A DNA stretch of 64,000 bases from Actinomycetota bacterium (GCA_005888325.1 VAWU01000017.1:125676-189675); one strand, 5' to 3'. Positions 8,874 to 17,927 are shown, numbered from the stretch's first letter. Notes: generated by a model from the letters alone, not told the origin. Translations and numbers: made by a program.

Positions 8874-10490
8874 CTACACCGGATCCGGGCCCGAGGTTCC
8901 CGCCGCCTCGCCCGGGGCCGGGAGGAGCGCGCGAACGTCGTCGATCGTGTCCGCCTCGCTCGGTTCCTTGTCCGGGCGGTAGCGCCGCACCCGTGCGAAC
9001 CGGAGCGCCACGCCGCCTGCGTACCGGGGCGACACCTGCACGCCGTCGAGCGCGATCTCGACGACGAGCTCCGGACGCACGAACACCGTGATCCCACGCT
9101 CCTCCACCGCGAGCTCGCGCAGTCGCTCCGTCTGCCACGTGAGGAGCGCGTCGGTCAAGCCCTTGAACGTCTTGCCCACCATGACGAAGCCCTCGCCGCG
9201 AGGGTCCCGGGCGCCGAGGTGCAGGTTCGACAGCCAACCCCGCCGCCGCCCGTGCCCCCACTCGGCCGCGAGCACCACGAGGTCGAAGGTGCGGACGGGC
9301 TTGACCTTGCGCCACGACTTGCCGCGGCGTCCCGCCTCGTAGCGGGAGCCGACCGCCTTCACCATCACGCCTTCGTGCCCGGCGGCCAGCGCCTCGTCGA
9401 GCACCGCCGCGCCCACCACCGGATCGTCGGTGACCGTGCCGGGTATGCGCCACCGACCCACCACTCGCTCGAGCGCGGCGAGGCGTTCGACGAGAGTCTC
9501 GTCGATCAGGTCCCGACCATCGAGATGGAGGCAGTCGAAGAACCACGCCCGCAGCTCGGTGTCCACCACGGGCTCGACGACGGGCTCTTCGACGACGGGC
9601 TGTTCGACGTCCGGCTGTCCGTCGACCGGCGACTCGGCGGCCTGGCGACTGAACCGGCTCATCGTCGACTGGAACAGCTCCGGCCGTTCGTCGAGTCGCA
9701 CGCCGATCACCTCGGCGTCGAGGATGAGCGAGTTGGCCGGCATCGACCGGACGATCGCCGCCACCCCCGGGAGCCGGTCGGTGATGTCGTTGAGGTTGCG
9801 CGTGAAGATGCGCACCTCGGCGTCGGCGCGGTGGACCTGCACACGGGCACCGTCGAGCTTCCACTCGACCGACGACATCCCGCACCCCTCGATGGCCTCG
9901 CCGACGTCGGCTGCGGTCGATGCCAGCATCGGCAGCACGGGCCGGAGCACGCGGAGGCCGATCGCCCCCAGCCCCGCCTCTCCCTCGGCGAAGGCGACCG
10001 CGGCGACGGCGGCGAGGTCGCCGGTGAGCATGGCGGCTCGCCGCACCGCCGCCGCCGGGAGGGACGCGGCCCGCGCGATCGCATCGGCCATGACGCCCGC
10101 GAGCGCGCCCTGCCGGAGCTCGCCGAGGAGCAGCCGCCGGATCAGCTCGGCTTCGGTCTCGGTGGCCGCGGCCAGCAGCGCGCTCAAGCGGGCGCGGCGG
10201 GCGCCCGCCGATCCCTGGCCGGTGAGCACGGTGAGCTCCTCGAGCGCGGCGTCGAGGTCTCCGACGGTGAGGACCGGAGCCGTCGCGGGCACCACGTCGA
10301 CGTCGCGGACGGTCGCCCAGCCCACACCGATGCGGCCCTGGCGCGCCGCGCCTGCGAGCAGCGCGACCGCCGGGACCACCTCGTCGGGCTCGAGCCGGGT
10401 GAGCAGGTCGGCTAGCAGAGCGATCTTCGTCGAGCGCGCCGCGGTCGCGGCGACCGCGCGTGACGTGTCGGCGAGCTCGGCCAGCAGCAC
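8874..10490 (-). CDS. ATP-dependent DNA ligase
   Basis: 538 residues. The adenylation motif I, EWKLDGARVQ with the catalytic lysine near residue 207, is preceded by a helical N-terminal DNA-binding domain (~1-190) rich in Ala and Leu. Further ligase motifs follow: RIFTRNLNDIT, SLILDAEVIGV, FFDCLHLDGRDL, EGVMVKAVGSRYEAGRRGKSWRKVKP (motifs IV-V region) and an OB-fold C-terminus. Length and architecture match the archaeal-like LigB group of Actinobacteria, which are accessory to the NAD-dependent LigA. Between motifs there is an insert of short VEEPVVEPVV repeats near residue 300. The start is GTG 10490. Its stop lies just upstream of the ECF sigma gene. Confidence 0.9.
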   Translation of the reverse strand: MLLAELADTSRAVAATAARSTKIALLADLLTRLEPDEVVPAVALLAGAARQGRIGVGWATVRDVDVVPATAPVLTVGDLDAALEELTVLTGQGSAGARRARLSALLAAATETEAELIRRLLLGELRQGALAGVMADAIARAASLPAAAVRRAAMLTGDLAAVAAVAFAEGEAGLGAIGLRVLRPVLPMLASTAADVGEAIEGCGMSSVEWKLDGARVQVHRADAEVRIFTRNLNDITDRLPGVAAIVRSMPANSLILDAEVIGVRLDERPELFQSTMSRFSRQAAESPVDGQPDVEQPVVEEPVVEPVVDTELRAWFFDCLHLDGRDLIDETLVERLAALERVVGRWRIPGTVTDDPVVGAAVLDEALAAGHEGVMVKAVGSRYEAGRRGKSWRKVKPVRTFDLVVLAAEWGHGRRRGWLSNLHLGARDPRGEGFVMVGKTFKGLTDALLTWQTERLRELAVEERGITVFVRPELVVEIALDGVQVSPRYAGGVALRFARVRRYRPDKEPSEADTIDDVRALLPAPGEAAGTSGPDPV

Positions 10491-10518
10491 CGCGTGATCA
10501 TGCCCCGCCGGTTGGCGC

Positions 10519-11100
10519 TCAGCCGGATGCGACGAGCGGGTCGAGCGCGTCGCGGATACGCCTGGTGACCTCTTCGACCTCTCCCGTGCCGTCGATCTCG
10601 TGCAGCACGCCTCGATCGCGGTAGAAGTCGAGCAGCGGCCGGGTGTTCTCCTTGTACACCGCTAGGCGACGGCGGATGGTGTCCTCTGTGTCGTCGGTGC
10701 GCCCGGAGCGGCGCCCCCGTTCCAGCAGCCGGCGCACCAGCTCGTCCTCTGGCACGTCGAGCGAAACGACGGCATGGAAGGTCCGGTCGTGTGTCTTCCC
10801 CCAGTCGTACGCGGTCTTGGCCTGGGGCAACGTCCGGGGAAAGCCGTCGAGAACGAAACCCGGCAGGGGCTCGGGCCCGGCGAGGTGACGGGAGACGAGA
10901 TCCACGACGACGCGATCGGGCACCAGCTCACCGCGGTCCATGAAGCGCTTCGCCTCGAGACCGACGGGCGTGCCCTCCTCGACGTGCTGCCGAAGCAGGT
11001 CGCCGGTCGCGAGGTGCGGGACGCCGTAGGCCTCGGCCAGACGGTCGCCCTGGGTCCCCTTGCCCGCCCCCGGTGGGGCGAGGAGCAGGGCTCGCAACAC
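10519..11100 (-). CDS. adk: adenylate kinase
   Basis: 193 residues beginning GTG TTG. The P-loop PPGAGKGTQG is at ~9-18, then ATGDLLRQHV, the FVLDGFPRT motif near residue 83 and the GRRSGRTDDTEDTIRRRL region that replaces the LID domain. This is the short-LID form of adenylate kinase, without zinc cysteines; it interconverts AMP, ADP and ATP. In many Actinobacteria adk lies beside secY in the ribosomal protein operon; here it is downstream of nothing of that kind, with the ligase gene next on the same strand, so it may be a second copy or a rearranged locus. Confidence 0.93.
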   Translation of the reverse strand: MLRALLLAPPGAGKGTQGDRLAEAYGVPHLATGDLLRQHVEEGTPVGLEAKRFMDRGELVPDRVVVDLVSRHLAGPEPLPGFVLDGFPRTLPQAKTAYDWGKTHDRTFHAVVSLDVPEDELVRRLLERGRRSGRTDDTEDTIRRRLAVYKENTRPLLDFYRDRGVLHEIDGTGEVEEVTRRIRDALDPLVASG

Positions 11101-11168
11101 GGGTGCCTCCCGAACGCCTGTATCGAAGGGAAAGGCGCAGCGTACCGGCGCCCGATAGCTTCGACCCG

Positions 11169-11852
11169 ATGGCGAAGCCGGTCGGTGAGGCGCCGACCCG
11201 TCCCCAGGTTCCCCCCGACCTCGCGGACGCGCCCGGCGACCCGCTGGCCGATGGCCTCGAGTGGTACCAGGTCTGCGCGCGGGGAGATTTCAGCGGCCAG
11301 GTCGCGGGCACCGTCGAGGTTTCGGAGTCGCTTGTCATGGGGGCCCGACTCGTCGGCGTCGAGGTCGGGCGCCTCCGGATGACGGACACCGTCGTCGACG
11401 ACTGTGACCTGTCGGGCGCGGTGGTCATGGACGCGGTGCTGACGCGCGTCGAGTTCCGGAACTGTCGCATGTCGGGGCTCGTGGCCGCGGGGGCGCGTTT
11501 GCGCGACGTCCGCTTCGTGGAGTGCAAGCTCGACGACGCCAACTTCCGGATGACGACGTCGGAGCGGGTCGAGTTCGACCGCACGATCCTGCGCACGGCC
11601 GACTTCTACGCCGCCAAGCTCCCGTCGGTGCGGTTCTCGAGCTGCGACCTCGACTTCGCCCAGTTCTCGAAGGCCGACCTGCGGGGCGCGCGCCTGCACG
11701 GCTCGACCCTCGCCGACGTCCTCGGCGCCGACAGCTTTGCCGGCGTGGTCGTGGAGACGGAGCAGGTGCTGCCGCTCGCGTTGCGCGTGTTCGCCGCGCT
11801 CGGGATTACGGTCGACGACGACCCTCTCGACGTCGGAGACCCTGGGCGCTGA
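11169..11852 (+). CDS. pentapeptide-repeat protein
   Basis: 227 residues from ATG 11169. Residues ~45-200 consist of tandem A(D/N)LxX-type pentapeptide units: examples are CDLSGAVVMDAVLTRVEFRN, CRMSGLVAAGARLRDVRF and CDLDFAQFSKADLRGARL. The family folds as a right-handed quadrilateral beta-helix; known members mimic DNA and protect gyrase, but many are of unknown role. No signal peptide or membrane segment. It diverges from adk (68-base gap) and its 3' end overlaps the convergent GHMP kinase gene by about 46 bases. Confidence 0.87.
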   Translation: MAKPVGEAPTRPQVPPDLADAPGDPLADGLEWYQVCARGDFSGQVAGTVEVSESLVMGARLVGVEVGRLRMTDTVVDDCDLSGAVVMDAVLTRVEFRNCRMSGLVAAGARLRDVRFVECKLDDANFRMTTSERVEFDRTILRTADFYAAKLPSVRFSSCDLDFAQFSKADLRGARLHGSTLADVLGADSFAGVVVETEQVLPLALRVFAALGITVDDDPLDVGDPGR

Positions 11853-12864
11853 GTCGAATCGGGATCACCGACGCGCCCTCGATCTCCCCGATGGCGCGGG
11901 CCAACATGTGCCGCGCGTCAGCACCAGGACCGCACAGCACCGTGAGCGAGCCGCCGTCGCCGCCTGCGCCGTTGACCTTCCACCCGAGCGCGCCGTGGGC
12001 CCGCGCGACGGCGATGACCCGGCGGGCATCGTCGGAGACCACGGACGGATGGAGGGCGGCCTGAGCGTCGGTGCTGTCGACCATCACGTGCCCGAGCTCG
12101 ACCCAGTCGCTCCGGGCGAGTGCCTCGACCGCCCGCTCGGCGCAGTGCCGGAGCCGCTCGAGGCGCGGTGATCCCGGCCCCTCGTGGGCCAGGTCGGCGA
12201 CCACACGGTCGTGCACGGCGGAGGACCGGTGGGCGCGCCCGAGGTACACGAGCAGGATGCGACGCTCGAGCTCCGAGCGGTGCTCGTCGCCCATCGCGAT
12301 CGGGTCGACGCGCGTGTCGGGGTAGTCCGTCACCTCGATGTGGTTGACCCCGCCGTGCGCCGCCGCGAGCTGGTCCTGCACGCCGCTCTGCAGCCCGAGC
12401 CGCTCGACCTCGACGCGATGCGCGGCCTGCGCGATCTCGTCACGAGTCCGCCTGATGGCCAACAGGTGGTCGAGCGCGCCGATCACCGCCACTGCGACGG
12501 CGGCGGAGGTGCCCGTTGCGCAACCGGGCGGGACACCCGACGCAACCGAGAGCTCGACCGCGACGTCGTCGGGGATCCTCGCCTCGTCGGTGACCGCGGC
12601 CAGCAGCCGGTGGCGCTCGGGCACCTCGCTCCCCGGGCACAGCACGAGCCGCTCGCGGAAGTCGACGGCGTCCACCACGACGGCGTGCGGTCGTCTCGCT
12701 CGTGGATACGCGGCGGCGCGGACCGTGACGCCCGGGCGAACGGCGATGCTGCAGACGTGACCGTGGCGGGCGAACCACGTGTCGGTCCAGCCACCGATGT
12801 CGCACACGCGCACGGGCGCGGTCGCCACTACGACGAGGGTCGGAACGACGGCATCGCCTGACAC
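11806..12864 (-). CDS. GHMP-family sugar kinase
   Basis: 352 residues. GHMP motif 1 region reads APVRVCDIGGWTDTWFARHG (residues ~16-35), as in heptose-7-phosphate kinase HddA and fucokinase-type enzymes. Motif 2, the ATP-binding PPGCATGTSAAVAVAV, lies near residue 112; SGVQDQLAAAHGGVN follows and motif 3 is KVNGAGGDGGSLTVL near residue 305. The protein is expected to phosphorylate a sugar or sugar phosphate in the cytoplasm. No nucleotidyltransferase or heptose gene is adjacent, so the exact substrate is open. The acyl-CoA dehydrogenase gene ends 16 bases upstream on the same strand. Confidence 0.85.
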   Translation of the reverse strand: MSGDAVVPTLVVVATAPVRVCDIGGWTDTWFARHGHVCSIAVRPGVTVRAAAYPRARRPHAVVVDAVDFRERLVLCPGSEVPERHRLLAAVTDEARIPDDVAVELSVASGVPPGCATGTSAAVAVAVIGALDHLLAIRRTRDEIAQAAHRVEVERLGLQSGVQDQLAAAHGGVNHIEVTDYPDTRVDPIAMGDEHRSELERRILLVYLGRAHRSSAVHDRVVADLAHEGPGSPRLERLRHCAERAVEALARSDWVELGHVMVDSTDAQAALHPSVVSDDARRVIAVARAHGALGWKVNGAGGDGGSLTVLCGPGADARHMLARAIGEIEGASVIPIRLSAQGLRRREGRRRP

Positions 12865-12880
12865 CGATCGGGTCGAGCGC

Positions 12881-14539
12881 TCAGGCGACGAGCGGTCGGG
12901 CCCGTGCGAGGATTGCCTGACCGTCCGTGCCGGACGGGAGGGTGCCGAAGGCGCGGCCGGAGTCGCCGGCGAGCCGCGACGCGCAGAACGCGTCGGCTAC
13001 CGCGGCAGGGGAGTGGCGCACGAGCAGCGAGGCCTGCAGCAGCAGCGCCATCCGCTCGACCACGCGCCGGCCGCGGGCCTCGATGCCGTCGAGGTCGTTC
13101 AGCTCCGCCTCGAGACACCGTCGCGCCTCGTCGAGGCGGTGGTCCGCATCCCCTGCGAGCCCGACCTCGTCGAGGAACGCCTCGAGCGACGCGGGCTCGC
13201 GCCGGATGGCGCGCAGCACGTCGAGGCAGATGACGTTGCCCGATCCCTCCCAGATGCCGTTGAGCGGGCTCTCGCGGAAGAGCCTCGGCATGATCGAGTC
13301 CTCGACATACCCGTTGCCGCCGAGGCACTCGAGCGCTTCGGCCGCGTGCGGAGGCTGGCGCTTGCACACCCAGTACTTGACCACGGCGGTGGCAAGGCGC
13401 TTGAACGCGGCTTCGCGCTCGTCGCCGGCGGCGGCCGCGTCGTAGGCGGCGGCGAGCCGGGTCATCGTGACCGTGGCTGCTTCCGACTCGACCGCGAGAT
13501 CGGCGAGCACGTTCATCATCAGGGGTTGCTCGACGAGCAGGCGGCCGAACGCGGTCCGGTGGGCGGCGTGGTGGGTTGCCTGCGCGACCGCCTGGCGCAT
13601 GCCCGCGGCCGCGCCGATCACACAGTCGAGCCGGGTGTGGTTGACCATCTCGATGATCGTGGGGACCCCGCGGCCTTCGTCGCCCACCATGGTCGCCCAC
13701 GCACCGGAGAGCTCGATCTCGCTCGAGGCGTTGGAGCGGTTGCCGAGCTTGTCCTTGAGGCGCTGCAGATGCATGCGGTTGCGTGTCCCGTCGGGGAGCC
13801 ACCGGGGGAGCAGGAAGCACGACAGGCCGCGGGGTGCCTGGGCGAGCACGAGGAACGCGTCACACATCGGCGCGGAGCAGAACCACTTGTGGCCGGTGAG
13901 CAGGTAGGCGCCGCCCGGACCGGTGGCGGACGACGCGGGCTGCGCGGAGGTCGTGTTGGCGCGCACGTCGGACCCACCCTGCTTCTCGGTCATGGCCATG
14001 CCGCACGTCGCGCCCGTCTTCTCGGTGACGGGGCGGGCGCGGCGGTCGTACGTTCGTGACAGCAGCCGCGGCTCCCATGCGGCCGCCAGCTCGGGCGCGG
14101 CGCGTAGGGCCGGGACTGCCGAGTAAGTCATCGAGACCGGGCAACCGTGACCCGCCTCGACCTGCGTCCACACGTAGAACCCCATCGCCCGGGCGACGTG
14201 GGCGCCGGCCCGCGGCGTGGCCCATGGTGCGGCGTGGAGGCCGTGCTCGAGCGCGGTGCGCAGCAGCTCGTGGTAGGCGGGGTGGAACTCGACCTCGTCG
14301 ATCCGGTGGCCGAAGCGGTCGTGCGTGCGCAAGAGCGGCGGGTTGACGTTCGCCAGCCGTCCGCATTCGATCGCCTCCTCGCCGCCGGCCAGGCGCCCGA
14401 GGTCGGTCAGCCCGTCGATGGCCCACGCCGCGCCCTCGCGCCGCGCCGCGTCGACCAGTGCCGCGTCGGCGGTGAAGACGTCGTAACCCGCGAGCGGCGG
14501 CGGTTGGTTCACGACCTCGTGGGTCGACGTCGCGCCCAT
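12881..14539 (-). CDS. AidB-like acyl-CoA dehydrogenase
   Basis: 552 residues, the length of AidB and related enzymes rather than the ~380 of ordinary acyl-CoA dehydrogenases. FAD-binding and family motifs are present: GMAMTEKQGGSDVRANTT near residue 185, YLLTGHKWFCSAPMCDAFLV, LKDKLGNRSNASSEIEL, and ECLGGNGYVEDSIMPRLFRE with EGSGNVICLDVLR near residue 430. AidB binds FAD and DNA in E. coli; most relatives act on branched or long acyl-CoAs. The start ATG 14539 gives the expected MGATSTHEVVNQPPPLAGYD head. A TetR regulator gene lies 43 bases upstream on the same strand and probably controls it. Confidence 0.9.
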   Translation of the reverse strand: MGATSTHEVVNQPPPLAGYDVFTADAALVDAARREGAAWAIDGLTDLGRLAGGEEAIECGRLANVNPPLLRTHDRFGHRIDEVEFHPAYHELLRTALEHGLHAAPWATPRAGAHVARAMGFYVWTQVEAGHGCPVSMTYSAVPALRAAPELAAAWEPRLLSRTYDRRARPVTEKTGATCGMAMTEKQGGSDVRANTTSAQPASSATGPGGAYLLTGHKWFCSAPMCDAFLVLAQAPRGLSCFLLPRWLPDGTRNRMHLQRLKDKLGNRSNASSEIELSGAWATMVGDEGRGVPTIIEMVNHTRLDCVIGAAAGMRQAVAQATHHAAHRTAFGRLLVEQPLMMNVLADLAVESEAATVTMTRLAAAYDAAAAGDEREAAFKRLATAVVKYWVCKRQPPHAAEALECLGGNGYVEDSIMPRLFRESPLNGIWEGSGNVICLDVLRAIRREPASLEAFLDEVGLAGDADHRLDEARRCLEAELNDLDGIEARGRRVVERMALLLQASLLVRHSPAAVADAFCASRLAGDSGRAFGTLPSGTDGQAILARARPLVA

Positions 14540-14582
14540 GCCGTGAGTCTGCCAGCGGCGGTGGGCGGCCGACACGAGCGGG

Positions 14583-15167
14583 TCAGCGGTGGACACTGCG
14601 CAGGCCCGCCCAGACGAGGTCGGCGAGGCGACGGGCAAGGACCTCGGGGCCCTCGCGGCGCCCGTGACGCAGCCAATGGCGGCTGGTGGACTCGGCCAGC
14701 CCCACGATGCCGTGCGCCAGCAGACGCCGGTGCTCGTCGTCGATGTCGGCTTCGATGAGGACGGCGATGGCGTCAGCGATGGCGTCCTCGACCCGGCGGA
14801 CGGCGTGGACGAACTCCCGGTCGTCGCCGTCACGTCCCGAGCCGACGAACAGCACCCGGAAGGCGCTCTCGTTGTCGGCCACGAACCTGAAGTACGCGCT
14901 GAAGCCGTTCTCGACCTGTTGGCGCGGGCCCCCGGCGGCGGCTGCCGCCTTGCCGATCGCCTCGAGCAACCGGTTGCCCACGTCGTCGAGCACCTCGAGG
15001 TAGAGCTCGCGCTTCGAGCCGAAGTGCTGGTAGAGGACGGGCTTGGTGACGCCCGCCGCCTCGGCCATGTCGTCCATCGAGGCGCCGTGGAAGCCGCGGG
15101 CGGCGAAGAGCTGGAGGGCGATCTCGAGCAGCTGGCGGCGGCGGCGCACGGCGGGAAGGCGGGCCAC
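14583..15167 (-). CDS. TetR/AcrR-family transcriptional regulator
   Basis: 194 residues. The N-terminal helix-turn-helix at ~10-55 reads LLEIALQLFAARGFHGASMDD then MAEAAGVTKPVLYQHFGSK, typical of TetR. The C-terminal ~130 residues form the helical ligand-binding and dimer domain. The acyl-CoA dehydrogenase gene follows 43 bases downstream in the same direction. A short palindrome lies just 11 bases before the start codon (15178-15189), suggesting autoregulation. By neighbourhood the ligand may be an acyl-CoA, as in other TetR regulators of fatty-acid genes; this is inference. Confidence 0.92.
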   Translation of the reverse strand: MARLPAVRRRRQLLEIALQLFAARGFHGASMDDMAEAAGVTKPVLYQHFGSKRELYLEVLDDVGNRLLEAIGKAAAAAGGPRQQVENGFSAYFRFVADNESAFRVLFVGSGRDGDDREFVHAVRRVEDAIADAIAVLIEADIDDEHRRLLAHGIVGLAESTSRHWLRHGRREGPEVLARRLADLVWAGLRSVHR

Positions 15168-15177
15168 GCGGGAAAGC

Positions 15178-15189
15178 TACCCTACGGTA
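15178..15189. promoter_or_regulatory. candidate TetR operator
   Basis: The palindromic element TACCCTACGGTA (arms TACC and GGTA) sits just upstream of the TetR gene start. Actinobacterial TetR regulators of lipid genes often bind similar TACC-n-GGTA repeats. The 264 bases between here and the end of the alcohol dehydrogenase gene show nothing else recognisable. Confidence 0.4.
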
Positions 15190-15453
15190 ACGAGGGGGAC
15201 GAGCCGATCGCACTCCGTGGGTATTCGGCCGCGGAGGAGAAGGACCCAGGCACGGTGACGGCGAACGACCAGGGCGTGGCCCACCCCAAACGCCCGGCCC
15301 CGGACCGCGGCGCACGCCGCCCGCCGGAGCCGCTGCGACCGTCGCCGGCCCGGCGCCGCATGGTCGGTCTGCTCGAGGTGGCGGCCCGGCGTCGACGCTT
15401 CCGCCGTCTCCCCTGAGCTGCGCCGGCCCTCGAGCTTGCGTCGGTCGAGGTGC

Positions 15454-16566
15454 CTAGTACACGACCACCGAGCGGGCGACTTCGCCGGTCTTCATGGCCT
15501 CGAAGGCGTCGTTGATCGCGTCGAGCTTGATCTCACGTGAGATGAGCTCGTCGAGCTTCAGCGCTCCATTGCGGTAGAGCTCGATCAGGCGGGGGACGTC
15601 GCGGCGCACGTCGGATGACCCGTACCAGCAGCCCTTGACCGTCTTCTCCGCGACGATGAGGCCGATCATGGCCGGCAGCGTGACCATGACGTCCATCGGT
15701 GGGACCCCGACGAGGATCGCCTGGCCGCCGCGCCGGGCCATGCCGATGGCCTGCTGGATGGTGGCCTCGAGGCCGATGACCTCGAAGGTGACGTCGGCGC
15801 CGCGTTGCTCGGTGAGGTCCATGACGCCGGAGACCGCGTCGCCCTTGCCCCCATTGACGGTGTCGGTGGCCCCGAACTGCCTGGCCATCTCCAACTTCGA
15901 GTCGACCATGTCGACCGCGATGATCCGCTCGGCGCCGGCGATGCGGGCGCCCTGGATCACGTTGAGCCCGACGCCGCCACACCCGATCACCGCGACCGTG
16001 TCGCCCTCGGCGATGGACGCGGTGTTCAGCGCCGCGCCGACCCCGGTGAGCACGCCGCACCCGACGAGCGCGGCGACCTTCAGGTCGATGTCGGGATCGA
16101 TCTTCACCACCGAGATGTCGGGGATGATGGCGTACTCCGAGAACGTGCCCGTGGCCGCCATCTGGTGGAGGGGCGCACCCTGCGACGTCAGCCGGGTGGT
16201 GCCGTCGAGCAGGCTGCCCGCCATGGTGGCCGTGTTGCCGACCTCGCACAGGTTGGGCTGGCCGGCGCGGCAGAAGTAGCACTTGCCGCACTGCGGCACC
16301 CACGAGACGACGATGTGGTCGCCGGGCCGCACAACGGTCACGCCCTCGCCGACCTCCTCGACCACGCCTGCACCCTCGTGACCGCAGACGAGGGGTGCGG
16401 GCCCGCCGTAGAGGGTTCCGTTCTGGATCGACAGGTCGGAGTGGCACACGCCCGACGCGCCCATGCGGACCTTCACCTCGCCGGCGTGCGGCGACTCGAT
16501 CTCGACGTCGTCACGAACCTCGAGTGGCTGGTTCATGCCCGGCAGGACAGCGGCTCTGTGCGTCAT
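15454..16566 (-). CDS. zinc-dependent alcohol dehydrogenase (MDR family)
   Basis: 370 residues of the medium-chain dehydrogenase family. Catalytic zinc ligands are in GVCHSDL (Cys ~40) and the GHEGAGVVEEVGEGV motif (His ~63); the structural zinc cluster is the four-cysteine block CGKCYFCRAGQPNLC near residues 93-107. The NAD-binding glycine motif GCGGVGLNVIQGA lies near residue 195. Length and motifs resemble class III/NDMA-dependent alcohol dehydrogenases, which use NAD or a bound nicotinamide and act on primary alcohols or formaldehyde conjugates. Substrate cannot be fixed. It is monocistronic as far as seen, with a 286-base gap to the TetR gene downstream. Confidence 0.92.
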   Translation of the reverse strand: MTHRAAVLPGMNQPLEVRDDVEIESPHAGEVKVRMGASGVCHSDLSIQNGTLYGGPAPLVCGHEGAGVVEEVGEGVTVVRPGDHIVVSWVPQCGKCYFCRAGQPNLCEVGNTATMAGSLLDGTTRLTSQGAPLHQMAATGTFSEYAIIPDISVVKIDPDIDLKVAALVGCGVLTGVGAALNTASIAEGDTVAVIGCGGVGLNVIQGARIAGAERIIAVDMVDSKLEMARQFGATDTVNGGKGDAVSGVMDLTEQRGADVTFEVIGLEATIQQAIGMARRGGQAILVGVPPMDVMVTLPAMIGLIVAEKTVKGCWYGSSDVRRDVPRLIELYRNGALKLDELISREIKLDAINDAFEAMKTGEVARSVVVY

Positions 16567-16586
16567 GCGCCCGTTCTACCACCCGG

Positions 16587-16874
16587 TCATCTCCCCTGTT
16601 CGCGGTCGTCGCGCTCGGCGGCGCGCACGGCGTACCCGAGGACGATGGCCGGCGCGAGGACGAGCGAGCCCACCGCCAACGCTCCGATCACGACCACGAC
16701 GACCGCGTCGGTCAGCCCGGTGACGACGCCCAGCGCGAAGGCGACGACGGCGACGCCGAACGCGCCGTAGCCCGCGCGCTGCCCGAGGGACGCGGCCCGG
16801 GCCCAGCGCGCCCGGCGCGCCCGGACCGGGTCTGTGTCGCCGCGGGGCACGTCGCCGGGGGTCACGGCATCCAC
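16587..16874 (-). CDS. small membrane protein with two helices
   Basis: 95 residues. A charged N-terminal part of about 30 residues is followed by two hydrophobic helices at ~33-52 (AGYGAFGVAVVAFALGVVTG) and ~56-82, and a charged tail. It starts 13 bases inside the end of the glycosyltransferase gene, so it is co-translated with it. No family is recognised. Small two-helix proteins of this sort are common in actinobacterial operons and may assist membrane targeting; nothing in the sequence gives a specific role. Confidence 0.7.
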   Translation of the reverse strand: MDAVTPGDVPRGDTDPVRARRARWARAASLGQRAGYGAFGVAVVAFALGVVTGLTDAVVVVVIGALAVGSLVLAPAIVLGYAVRAAERDDREQGR

Positions 16875-17923
16875 CCTCGCGCCGCGAGCAGCGCCGCGAG
16901 CCGGCGCTCGAGGGCGGCGAGCGAGAAGTGCCGCCGGGCCAGCTCGTGGTTGTGCTCGAGCAGCGCGGGGTCGGGGTGGTCGAGGAACGCCGCGAGCGGG
17001 GCGGCGTGGTCGGTGGGGAACCAGCGAAAGCCGTGCGCGGCGAGCTCGGCGACGACGGGGTAGCGGCTCACGGCCAGCGGGCGCCGATGGATGGCGGACT
17101 CGATGGTCGGGTTGCCGAACCCCTCCCAGCTCGACGGGAACACGACCGCGTCACAGGCCGCGTACGCGTCGGCGACCGAGCCGACCCACCGTTCGGGGAA
17201 CGGAGGTGTGGGCCAGCCGTGGATGGTGCGGACGGGTGCCTCGGCCAGCAGGCGGGCGAGCTCGGCTCCGTAGCCCTCCTCGGACGGGCCGAGGATCCAG
17301 TAGGTCGCCCCGAGGCCGGCGGCGAGCGCCAGCGCGGCGGGCGCGTTCTTGCGGGGGATGGCCCGCGTGGGGTGCAGCAGGAGGCGCTCGTCCGGGCGCA
17401 CTTCGAGACGGGCGCGGGTGGCGGCCCGGTCACCCGCGGGCGCGTCGATGTCGAACGCGTTGGGGATCGTGGTGGCGTCGACGCCGCGCGCCGCCAGTTC
17501 CCGCCGGCTGAGGTCGTTGATGGTCACGTGGGCCCACGCGCGGTCCACCGGAGGCCAGCCTGCGACCGTGGCGAACCGCTCCCGCTGCCAGGGGAGGTCG
17601 TGGTGGTGGAGGACGGTCGGACGTCCGCGGCGGGCGCTCGCCACGGCCTCGGCCGCGGCCGGGTTCAGCGGGAGGGAGCAGAGGTTCTCGACGACGACGA
17701 GGCCCGCGTCGGCCAGGGCCCGGTCGAGCGCGGCCGCCGCCGGCGGGGCCGTCGCGTCGATCGCGAGCCCAGGAAGCAGTCGGTCGACCGGGCCCGCGCC
17801 CGCGACGGTGACGACCTCGAACCCGAGGGCGGCCAGTCGCCCCGCCCACTTGGCCGCCTCGACCGACACGCCGTCGGGGCCGCCGAGCCGGAAGGACACG
17901 AGCGCGACGGTGGCCGCCGCCAT
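16862..17923 (-). CDS. GT4-type glycosyltransferase
   Basis: 353 residues with the GT-B architecture: an N-terminal Rossmann half (VALVSFRLGGPDGVSVEAAKW) and a C-terminal half with TRAIPRKNAPAALALAAGL (~195) and the retaining E-x7-E motif in PSSWEGFGNPTIESAIH (~262). The EGFGNPTIE pattern marks family 4, which transfers sugars from nucleotide donors to lipids, glycans or small molecules in the cytoplasm. The preceding gene on the strand ends 4 bases upstream and the membrane protein overlaps its end, so the three form an operon. Donor and acceptor are not evident. Confidence 0.87.
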   Translation of the reverse strand: MAAATVALVSFRLGGPDGVSVEAAKWAGRLAALGFEVVTVAGAGPVDRLLPGLAIDATAPPAAAALDRALADAGLVVVENLCSLPLNPAAAEAVASARRGRPTVLHHHDLPWQRERFATVAGWPPVDRAWAHVTINDLSRRELAARGVDATTIPNAFDIDAPAGDRAATRARLEVRPDERLLLHPTRAIPRKNAPAALALAAGLGATYWILGPSEEGYGAELARLLAEAPVRTIHGWPTPPFPERWVGSVADAYAACDAVVFPSSWEGFGNPTIESAIHRRPLAVSRYPVVAELAAHGFRWFPTDHAAPLAAFLDHPDPALLEHNHELARRHFSLAALERRLAALLAARGWMP

Positions 17924-17927
17924 GGGC

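Noticed and set aside
8278-9885. One 535-residue minus-strand protein covering the sigma factor and part of the ligase
   Set aside because: Only the last ~180 residues carry sigma-factor regions; the rest is a shadow of the ligase gene in another frame.
14589-15416. A plus-strand 275-residue frame opposite the TetR gene
   Set aside because: It is antisense to a clear TetR protein and its composition (Val/Asp/Gly/Arg-rich) is typical of a shadow frame.
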